From assembly GCA_017404125.1 (NCBI GenBank), contig JAFRCZ010000194.1:1-13059 (forward strand): DNA of 13,059 nucleotides, given 5' to 3'. Shown piece after piece: positions 6,924-13,059 of the stretch. The notes below the pieces were generated by a model that was not told the origin of the DNA, did not search any database, and saw only the letters and a program-made list of their open reading frames with translations. Position 1 is the stretch's first letter; the number at the start of each line of letters is the position of its first letter. Made by a program: the position numbers and the translations under genes. Origin of the DNA: Methanobrevibacter sp. GTDB lineage: Archaea > Methanobacteriota > Methanobacteria > Methanobacteriales > Methanobacteriaceae.

Positions 6924-7256
6924 ATGGTTAGAAAGAAAATCAGACGCCGGTCACGTCAGGAAGAAGATCCAATGGCTGGAACAACAAACCTTGTCGATGC
7001 AATGTTGGTTCTTGCACTCGGGTTCTTGATCTTTGCTGTAATTGGCTGGAACTTGCAAAGCGTTATATTCAGTGATATGTCTCCAGAAGATAGGCAAGCT
7101 GCTATGGAATCAATCAAGGAAATCACTAATGTAACACAAGGTGAACAATTGAATGAAACTCCAGACACTTCAAACAGCTCTGGAGAAGGTTATGTGGAAC
7201 AAGGTAAGGTTTATAAGGATTCGAAAACGGGTAATCTGATTATGGTGGAAGGGTAA
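6924..7256 (+). CDS. DUF2149 protein, ExbD-like single-helix membrane protein
   Basis: A 110-residue protein with a basic cytoplasmic N-terminus (RKKIRRRSRQ), one membrane helix (about 22-44) and a 65-residue external tail ending in YVEQGKVYKDSKTGNLIMVE, which fits DUF2149. The segment NLVDAMLVLALGFL (22-35) aligns with PFIDVMLVLLIIFM of bacterial ExbD, placing Asp25 where ExbD has its essential proton-carrying aspartate. It is therefore a likely stator partner of the ExbB homologue two genes downstream, forming a proton-driven complex in the cytoplasmic membrane; this is inference from alignment and synteny. The external domain is shorter than in ExbD. AAGAAGG lies just before the ATG. It is first of three same-strand genes, with no T-tract before the next. 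Confidence 0.8.
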   Translation: MVRKKIRRRSRQEEDPMAGTTNLVDAMLVLALGFLIFAVIGWNLQSVIFSDMSPEDRQAAMESIKEITNVTQGEQLNETPDTSNSSGEGYVEQGKVYKDSKTGNLIMVEG

Positions 7257-7335
7257 TTACATCTATTCGGTCTAAAGTTTTTGAGTCTTAATTTAAGAAA
7301 TACTATTAAAAAACAATTATAAATTTTGTGATAGA

Positions 7336-8067
7336 ATGAATCTATTGGTTAGTTTATTCGGCACAATTATTCTAGCTGCAATATTGTTATTGGGGATAGG
7401 AACTGGATTATTATCCAATTTCTTCAAATATGACTTAAGGAAACATCTAATAGTCACATTCATAATTTCCCTAGCTATTGCTTTGATAATAATTGCATTG
7501 AGCCCATTTTATGAAACTGTAATTGGACTTTCAGTAAATAATTTCTTTTTCTATATATTCATGGCAGTGATTGCCTTGATTTTAGGAATATTTACCTTTT
7601 ATTTATGGGAAAAGAAAAAGCAATATGACAATATTTTAAGGGGATTGCTGTACTTGGATTTCATACCAGTATCCTATGGATTGTTCATATTGTCAGCTGC
7701 AGCATTATCTCCAAGCTTCATATTCGATTCAGCCAATATGAGCTTCACTGTCACAACATTTCATTTAGCTATTCTTATAGCGATTTTACTGATATTCATA
7801 AGCATTGTGGCTTATAAATTCTCAGATTTCATTGAAGATTACCGCATTACAGATTATCCTATTATCTATGGAAGCATGATGGTGATCTTTGCATTCATAT
7901 TTATTGTATTTGGATTTATTATTCCAACAATCAGCCAAGTATTGGAATATCCATCCACTCCATTGACTTTAATGCCAATCAATGCAGGAATAGCTCTTTT
8001 GGTCATATTGGCTATCTGCTTTGGCATTGGATTCTTGTGTAAGAAAAGAAACAACAGATTAGAATAA
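7336..8067 (+). CDS. DUF2162-like seven-helix membrane protein
   Basis: A 243-residue, very hydrophobic protein with about seven membrane segments (3-27, 37-57, 70-90, 104-125, 140-161, 176-199, 214-234) and a basic C-terminus (CKKRNNRLE). Size, topology, the N-terminal GIGTGL motif (20-25; compare GxKTGL in DUF2162) and the position between DUF2149 and an ExbB-type gene suggest the archaeal DUF2162 family, annotated only as a putative transporter. The sequence match is weak by eye. A GTGAT ribosome site precedes the ATG by three bases. The 79-base gap upstream and the 50-base gap downstream carry no terminator, so it belongs to the operon. It could be a transporter component or a membrane platform for the ExbB/ExbD-like pair; substrate unknown. 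Confidence 0.6.
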   Translation: MNLLVSLFGTIILAAILLLGIGTGLLSNFFKYDLRKHLIVTFIISLAIALIIIALSPFYETVIGLSVNNFFFYIFMAVIALILGIFTFYLWEKKKQYDNILRGLLYLDFIPVSYGLFILSAAALSPSFIFDSANMSFTVTTFHLAILIAILLIFISIVAYKFSDFIEDYRITDYPIIYGSMMVIFAFIFIVFGFIIPTISQVLEYPSTPLTLMPINAGIALLVILAICFGIGFLCKKRNNRLE

Positions 8068-8106
8068 AATTAATTAAAAATTAAAATGGAATTATTATAT
8101 TTATTT

Positions 8107-8113
8107 AGGTGAT
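8107..8113 (+). promoter_or_regulatory. Strong ribosome binding site deciding the exbB-like start
   Basis: AGGTGAT, a full match to the archaeal anti-Shine-Dalgarno sequence, lies four bases before the ATG at 8118. The in-frame GTG at 8109 is part of this site and so is not the start. Confidence 0.75.
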
Positions 8114-8117
8114 TATT

Positions 8118-8768
8118 ATGGCAATGGCAATTCCTGGTGGTGACTTTTTAACCACTGGATTAAATTTGATTTCACAGAGTCTTTTGATACCTGTAGTGAT
8201 TATACTGCTTATTTTTGTTGTGGTTGTAGTGGTTTCTCTAGGAGGACTTATTTATGAATACACTTCCAGAACAAAGGTTTCAGTAGATGAAGTGTCTGAT
8301 TTGATATTGGATATGTCCTCTTCAAGTTCTGCTGATGATTTGAAATCAAAAATCAATAGTTCTGTACTTCCAAAGACACAAAAGACTCTTTTAAATAAGA
8401 TAGCAAGCACAGAAAACTTGACAGCAAATACAAGAGAGGCATTTGCTCGCAAATTAATAGAAAATGAAGAAAATCTAACTGATAAGTCTCTTGAAGTGAC
8501 TGATATCATAACCCGTATCGGACCTACTCTTGGTTTGATGGGTACTTTGATTCCACTTGGAACAGGTCTTGCAGCACTCGGTTCCGGGGATGTAAATACT
8601 TTGTCCCAATCTTTGATTGTAGCATTCGATACAACTGTTGTAGGTATTGGATCAGGTGCAGTTGCTTATGTTATATCCAAGCTTAGAAACAGATGGTATG
8701 AAGAGTATTTATCTAATTTGGATGTATTGTCTGATGCAGTATTAGACTTTATGTCTAAGAACTATTAG
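8118..8768 (+). CDS. MotA/TolQ/ExbB-family proton channel protein
   Basis: A 216-residue cytoplasmic-membrane protein of the MotA/TolQ/ExbB family, which forms a multimeric ring around ExbD/TolR/MotB-type proteins and turns proton flow into movement. TM1 is about 20-45, followed by a cytoplasmic domain of about 85 residues. TM2 (134-155, IGPTLGLMGTLIPLGTG) and TM3 (165-188, LIVAFDTTVVGIGSGAVAYV) carry the family's conserved Gly/Thr pattern, including Thr143 and Thr172/173 lining the channel. The soluble loop is in TM1-TM2, as in ExbB. It is last in the DUF2149-DUF2162-ExbB operon, followed by a T-rich terminator and then by the giant surface protein gene. What it drives is unknown; no TonB or outer-membrane receptor is in view and none is expected in a single-membrane archaeon. 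Confidence 0.88.
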   Translation: MAMAIPGGDFLTTGLNLISQSLLIPVVIILLIFVVVVVVSLGGLIYEYTSRTKVSVDEVSDLILDMSSSSSADDLKSKINSSVLPKTQKTLLNKIASTENLTANTREAFARKLIENEENLTDKSLEVTDIITRIGPTLGLMGTLIPLGTGLAALGSGDVNTLSQSLIVAFDTTVVGIGSGAVAYVISKLRNRWYEEYLSNLDVLSDAVLDFMSKNY

Positions 8769-8772
8769 ATAA

Positions 8773-8860
8773 TTTTTTTCTTATAATTTCTTTATCTATT
8801 TCTTTATTTTTCCTTTATTTTACTCTTTTTTTATTTTTAAAAGTTATTTTTTTATCTTTC
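8773..8860 (+). terminator. T-rich terminator after the exbB-like gene
   Basis: Directly after the stop comes a run of T-rich sequence with several stretches of 5 to 7 T and no clear hairpin. It separates the three-gene operon from the surface protein, which has its own promoter. Confidence 0.5.
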
Positions 8861-8938
8861 ATATTTTTAAATCTTATTTTATAATTTAATCAATTAGAAT
8901 TAAGCATATTTTATTTTTTATCAAATTATTTGGATAGT

Positions 8939-8990
8939 TTTATATAATAAGTACAATAAAAAATATTTCATAAGAATTGGATGGAGGTGA
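8939..8990 (+). promoter_or_regulatory. Promoter and ribosome site of the surface protein gene
   Basis: TATA box TTTATATA at 8939-8946, about 46 bases before the ATG at 8992. This predicts a short leader carrying GGAGGTGA (8983-8990), the strongest ribosome site in the window. The GGAGG core ends four bases before the ATG. A strong TATA box and strong ribosome site suggest high expression. Confidence 0.6.
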
Positions 8991-8991
8991 A

Positions 8992-11900
8992 ATGACGAAT
9001 AAAATGAAATTGCCCTCTATTCTTGCTTTAATATTGATATTATTCTTATCTTTGAGTGCAGTTAGTGCAAGTGAGGATATTCAACTTGTCACTAACGCAA
9101 CAGATAGTGTAATTGATGATTCGCTTAGCATATCAGATTTGAATAATGGTTTAAGCAGCAATTTTGATGATTCTAATAATGAAATCATTTCAGATAATTT
9201 AGATGATGAAATTGCTGATTCAAAGGAACCAAACAAGCTTAGAGATTCAAGCTCAGATGTAATATCTGGCTCTGAACCTATAGTGATAGACAGTTCAAGC
9301 TATTCAAGCTACTTTGATTCAAATGGAGCAATCAAATCAGGTGCTTTGAAAGATGGTGATACCATCAAAATCAAAAGCATCCGAGACAAGGTATTCACAA
9401 TCAATAAGCGTTTGAACATTGTATCAGATGATGGAGAAACCTTATCAAATTGTCTAATACGTCTTGTTGAAGGAAGTTCCGGCTCTGTATTGAATAATCT
9501 TAAGATTGTAAATACAAAGGAAAAAATTACTGGCTCCAATTATTATTTATCTGGAATAAGCATTATAGACTCTGCAAACAACACAATTGAAAACTCTATA
9601 ATAAATGTTAGCGTTCATAAGTGCTTTGCAATCATGATGTCCAATGCAAGCTTTAACAAGATCATCAACAATACAATCATATCTGGATTAAGCTCAACTA
9701 TTCCAATGACAGCTTCATCATATAATGAAATCAGAGACAATCATATTGAGTCTGAATATACCAATATGATTTATCAATGTGCATATGGCAATGGAGATTT
9801 CATGCCAATAGAAGATGAAGTCTGCAGTGGAAATATTATTGCAAACAATTACCTTAAAAGCAGAAACGGTACTTACAATTCTTATTGCTATGCAATCTAT
9901 CTGATGCAAACTGCAAGCGGAGAAGGTGCAGTAATAGCAAACAATACTATAGAAAACGCTTTCTATGGCATTATTGTAGAAGCTCCAAACACTTTGATAT
10001 ACAACAATACAATATCAAATATTGGAGGCCCTGCAGCTCTTCTTGCAAGTGGAAACAACATTATAATTTCAAGCAATGACATCTCTACTGAACATACAGA
10101 TGTTCGTGATTGGAATGATGATGGAAATGTTGTAGCTATTCAAAATACAGGCAAAAACAACATAATAACTAACAATACATTAAGGTCTGTCGGTTCGGAT
10201 TCAATTTTGAATACAGGTGAAAATGTTCAGATTGTAAACAATACAATTTACACAGAATCTGCAAATTGCATCAATACTACAAGATCCAATGTTATAATTG
10301 AAAACAACACTCTAAAAGGAATCAATTCCTCAGGAGTAATGATCTTTACATCAAGGCTTGCAGAAAACATAACAATAAGAGCGAATGACATAGTATCTGA
10401 TAAAAGCGCTATTGTGCTAAGGGGTAACGTCAGCTATACATTAGTCTGTGACAATAGAATCAATATCTCAGGAGACAGTGATGCTATTGCTGTATTGAGA
10501 TACACCAATAGAAATCCAATCACTCCAAGTCATAATGCAATTTACAACAATACAATAAACGGTCAAATTGTAAATATGACTGACCCATCCGAGATTGAAA
10601 GAAACGATACAGATAATGGGGCCAATAATGATACAAATGGCACTGGCGGAGACATTGATGAAGGGACATATAGTGATGAAAAGATCAATACAAGCATTAC
10701 TGTTGTGGAAACTTCAATTGCAAAAGGTAATTCTATTGTTGTTTACTTGAAGGATAAGGATGGAAATCCAATCAGCGGTGAGAATCTAACATTTGTTCTA
10801 TTGGATAATGTTTACAGAAACATCACTGATGGAGAAGGTAAAGCAAGCTTGCAATTAAATGCAGATATTGGCAATTATGCAATGAATATAAGTTTTGCAG
10901 GAAATGACGATTACAATCCGTGCAAAGTTTCAACAAAAATTAGTGTTTTAAGAAGCCAATTCATTGTAACTGAGGATAATTTCTATACTTGCTTTGATGA
11001 CAATGGTTATCTAAAATCAGAGTTTAGCGATTACGAACTGGTCTTTAAAGGCAACTTCAATGATAAGAGAATCATCTTGAATCATCCTGTAATCATAAAG
11101 TCTGAAGGTGCAAAGCTATCAGATTCAGTCATTAAGATTGAATCTGACAATGTAGTCGTTGATGGATTTAAGATAGTTAATTCAAATCCAGGCAATGCAG
11201 AAGATAACCATAGGTTTGCCATATTGTTGGACAATGTCAAGAATGTTAATGTAACTAACAATAATATTCAATTAAGCAGCTATGATAATGGTTACGGCAT
11301 ATATGTATCCGAATCATCCAATTGCAGTATCCTAAACAATACTGTAAAGGTCAAGGCAAATAAATTGACATTTGGTATCATGCTGTATGACAGTGATAAG
11401 AATACATTGAAGAACAATAATATTTTCGTTAATGGTACAAGCAGGCCACATCTATATGATTCAACAATTAAAGTGGACAGCTCTATAAGCGTTGATGACA
11501 ATGAAGCAGAAGGTATGGTTATTCCAGAAGTCTATAAGACTTACGGCATTATTTTATTCTATTCATCTTCAAACGATATTGGATACAATAATGTGAATGC
11601 CACTTCTGGGGTTGACAAATACTATACTGCAATCAAGGAATCAACAAATTCCATTGTAGGAATTGACTTGTATTATGAAAGCAGTTACAATATGGTTCAT
11701 AATAATAATGTCAACGTTACAGCTAAGGACCCATATCTTTACGGTTTGGGTGTTTTAGGAGCGGAAACCGGTAAGAGAGATCAAGTATCCACTAACAATA
11801 GCTTTACAGATAATAATATTATTGTAAACGGCACCTATTATGCAGCAGGCCTTATAGCAGGTTACAATTCCATAAATACTACAATGGCGAGAAACAGGAT

Positions 11901-12816
11901 AAGTTGCATTTCCAATAATGTATCCTATGGTGCAATATTGGAGGGTGCTGACAATACAAATGTCTATAAAAACAATGTCAGCTGCAATTCAAGAATCAAT
12001 TATCTTGTTGAAGGATACGATGCAGACAACAGCAGAATCCATGATAATCACATAGATTATGGTGATAAGGCATTGGTTGTAAGGGCTGTATCATTATACA
12101 ATTCCAACAATAACAGAGTTACAAACAATAGTGTGCCTTCCTTGAAGCCACTTATTCCTCGCATTGTAAAGGAAATCAATAGAATATGGAAAATGAAATA
12201 TCCTGATAGTCCATTGGTATTCACTGAAGAAGATATAATCTATAACAGTACAAATTCCCCTATGATAGTTAGGAAAAACGGCACTGATTATATTCTATTG
12301 GACTTGCTTGACTATGAGCCAACAAGCCACCCTGATGTAATCTCTCCGGAAAATCAGCTGTTTGATGATATTGGCGGAAAGAACAATACATTTGAAAACA
12401 ACAATGTGAGAGACCCAAGCAATGGGGGCTCAAATGGAGGTAGTGGTTCAGGCTCTGGCGGAAGCAATTCTGGAAATGGTTCAAACTCTGGTGGTTCAGG
12501 TGATCCAAATTCAAATGGAAATTCCAATGGAAACGGTACTGGAAACACTAGTTCAGGTGAATATTCTAAACTAAATGGTACAAGTGCCAATTCAAATTCA
12601 ACCAAGCTTGATGGAAACACTGTCGGTACTTCATCATCAGCTCCAGTAAGTGAATCAGCTACTGCATATAATTTGAATGTGGATGAAGATCCTGCAGCAG
12701 CTAGCCGCTCATTGTCTTTAGGTGGAATGAATGCTCCTGTGCTAATTATAATCCTATTGCTTATATTTGCTTGTGCAGCGGAACTTATTAAACGTTCCAA
12801 AAGGGATATAAAATAG
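8992..12816 (+). CDS. Large secreted adhesin-like protein: two beta-helix domains, Ig-like domain, C-terminal membrane anchor
   Basis: A 1274-residue surface protein. A signal peptide (about 1-29: TNKMK, hydrophobic core, cleavage near SAVSA-SE) is followed by an acidic low-complexity stretch to about 95. A first right-handed parallel beta-helix (about 97-530) and a second (about 655-1045) consist of PbH1/NosD-like rungs with Asn ladders (recurring NNTI, NNNV, YGIxL). Between them lie an Asn/Asp/Gly linker (about 536-562) and an Ig-like domain (about 566-652: SITVVETSIAKGNSIVVYL to STKISVL). After helix two comes a non-repetitive region (1047-1138), a Gly/Ser/Asn-rich linker (1143-1190), a membrane helix (about 1249-1266) and a basic tail KRSKRDIK. 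This layout fits the adhesin-like proteins of Methanobrevibacter: anchored in the cytoplasmic membrane, crossing the pseudomurein wall and exposing sugar-binding or lyase-like helices. Ligand unknown; enzyme activity cannot be judged. An in-frame TTG at 8977 lies upstream of the ribosome site and is rejected as start. Confidence 0.88.
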   Translation: MTNKMKLPSILALILILFLSLSAVSASEDIQLVTNATDSVIDDSLSISDLNNGLSSNFDDSNNEIISDNLDDEIADSKEPNKLRDSSSDVISGSEPIVIDSSSYSSYFDSNGAIKSGALKDGDTIKIKSIRDKVFTINKRLNIVSDDGETLSNCLIRLVEGSSGSVLNNLKIVNTKEKITGSNYYLSGISIIDSANNTIENSIINVSVHKCFAIMMSNASFNKIINNTIISGLSSTIPMTASSYNEIRDNHIESEYTNMIYQCAYGNGDFMPIEDEVCSGNIIANNYLKSRNGTYNSYCYAIYLMQTASGEGAVIANNTIENAFYGIIVEAPNTLIYNNTISNIGGPAALLASGNNIIISSNDISTEHTDVRDWNDDGNVVAIQNTGKNNIITNNTLRSVGSDSILNTGENVQIVNNTIYTESANCINTTRSNVIIENNTLKGINSSGVMIFTSRLAENITIRANDIVSDKSAIVLRGNVSYTLVCDNRINISGDSDAIAVLRYTNRNPITPSHNAIYNNTINGQIVNMTDPSEIERNDTDNGANNDTNGTGGDIDEGTYSDEKINTSITVVETSIAKGNSIVVYLKDKDGNPISGENLTFVLLDNVYRNITDGEGKASLQLNADIGNYAMNISFAGNDDYNPCKVSTKISVLRSQFIVTEDNFYTCFDDNGYLKSEFSDYELVFKGNFNDKRIILNHPVIIKSEGAKLSDSVIKIESDNVVVDGFKIVNSNPGNAEDNHRFAILLDNVKNVNVTNNNIQLSSYDNGYGIYVSESSNCSILNNTVKVKANKLTFGIMLYDSDKNTLKNNNIFVNGTSRPHLYDSTIKVDSSISVDDNEAEGMVIPEVYKTYGIILFYSSSNDIGYNNVNATSGVDKYYTAIKESTNSIVGIDLYYESSYNMVHNNNVNVTAKDPYLYGLGVLGAETGKRDQVSTNNSFTDNNIIVNGTYYAAGLIAGYNSINTTMARNRISCISNNVSYGAILEGADNTNVYKNNVSCNSRINYLVEGYDADNSRIHDNHIDYGDKALVVRAVSLYNSNNNRVTNNSVPSLKPLIPRIVKEINRIWKMKYPDSPLVFTEEDIIYNSTNSPMIVRKNGTDYILLDLLDYEPTSHPDVISPENQLFDDIGGKNNTFENNNVRDPSNGGSNGGSGSGSGGSNSGNGSNSGGSGDPNSNGNSNGNGTGNTSSGEYSKLNGTSANSNSTKLDGNTVGTSSSAPVSESATAYNLNVDEDPAAASRSLSLGGMNAPVLIIILLLIFACAAELIKRSKRDIK
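12418..12564 (+). repeat. Gly/Ser/Asn-rich low-complexity linker within the surface protein
   Basis: About 49 codons composed almost only of Gly, Ser and Asn, with short GGS, SGS and NGN units. It separates the folded ectodomain from the membrane anchor and probably spans the cell wall as a flexible tether. Confidence 0.75.
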
Positions 12817-12828
12817 TATTCAATTTTT

Positions 12829-12880
12829 GAAGTAATCCACTTGATTACTTCTTTTCATTTCTTCTTTTTTACTTTTTTGA
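12829..12880 (+). terminator. Hairpin plus T-tract terminator after the surface protein
   Basis: GAAGTAATC (12829-12837) and GATTACTTC (12843-12851) form a perfect 9-base-pair stem with a 5-base loop, followed at once by TTTT and a T-rich stretch with a run of six T. It begins 13 bases after the stop codon. Confidence 0.7.
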
Positions 12881-12996
12881 TTTTTTAATTTTATAATTTT
12901 TATTAATTTTATTTTTTTCATATTTCATCAGATTTATCTATTTTTGATTATTTAAGGCTATTTTAATCGATTTTTTAAATAAAATTAATATAAAAA

Positions 12997-13059
12997 ATTT
13001 TATAAATATGTATTAACATAATATTATTATCAATTATAATTTATATTTTATAAAATGTA
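12997..13059 (+). promoter_or_regulatory. Possible promoter of a gene beyond the window
   Basis: TATA-like ATTTTATAAATATGTA (12997-13012) recurs with one base missing at 13045-13059. An ATG falls at 13055, but there is no ribosome site and the frame cannot be followed, so no gene is called. The preceding sequence from 12881 is AT-rich with nothing else recognisable. Confidence 0.25.

Noticed and set aside
8109..8117. GTG at 8109 as start of the exbB-like gene
   Set aside because: This GTG is part of the AGGTGAT ribosome binding site for the ATG at 8118.
8977..8991. TTG at 8977 as start of the surface protein
   Set aside because: It lies upstream of and reads through the GGAGGTGA ribosome site; the ATG at 8992 gives a clean signal peptide.
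12418..12564. Short repeats suggesting a CRISPR or minisatellite
   Set aside because: The repetition comes from in-frame Gly/Ser/Asn codons; units are irregular and there are no spacers.
12354..12800. Minus-strand open frame of 148 codons opposite the 3' end of the surface protein gene
   Set aside because: Its Pro/Glu-rich composition is the mirror of the Gly/Ser/Asn linker on the plus strand; it is a by-product of codon bias there.
13055..13059. ATG at the window's end as the start of another gene
   Set aside because: There is no ribosome site before it and fewer than two codons are visible.

Overview
The window looks like a stretch of a methanogenic archaeon of the Methanobacteriales, most likely a Methanobrevibacter. 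The DNA is very AT-rich and the intergenic T-runs are long. The gene set is archaeal: deoxyhypusine synthase, a methanogen-type OMP decarboxylase, a CBS-domain regulator with an N-terminal HTH, DUF2149/DUF2162 membrane proteins, and a giant parallel beta-helix 'adhesin-like' protein with a C-terminal membrane anchor. Promoters resemble the archaeal TATA type. Ribosome binding sites of the GGTGAT/GGAGGTGA type fix several starts, including GTG and TTG starts. Genus is inferred from protein style, not from a marker gene.

Left part (1-4114, all + strand): a dUTPase of the dCTP deaminase/dUTPase superfamily, a solitary hisG, a HTH-CBS transcriptional regulator preceded by a 400-base non-coding region rich in copies of one inverted motif, and deoxyhypusine synthase. 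Each sits behind its own AT-rich promoter region and T-rich terminator, so these read as single housekeeping genes rather than one operon.

Middle part (4204-6703): a two-gene minus-strand operon, pyrF followed 19 bases later by an unrecognised polytopic membrane protein. It diverges from a plus-strand CDP-glycerol glycerophosphotransferase-like gene, which suggests a teichoic-acid-like surface polymer.

Right part (6820-12851): a three-gene operon encoding an ExbD-like DUF2149 protein, a seven-helix DUF2162-type membrane protein and a MotA/TolQ/ExbB channel protein. A separately promoted 1274-residue secreted beta-helix surface protein follows immediately. The ExbB + ExbD-like pair, with the proton-carrying Asp in place, lies next to a wall-spanning surface protein in an organism that should have only one membrane. 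This is the most intriguing feature of the window: a possible proton-motive-force-driven device acting on the cell wall or surface. The remaining sequence is AT-rich promoter/terminator DNA; I see no RNA genes, CRISPR, insertion sequences or phage genes.
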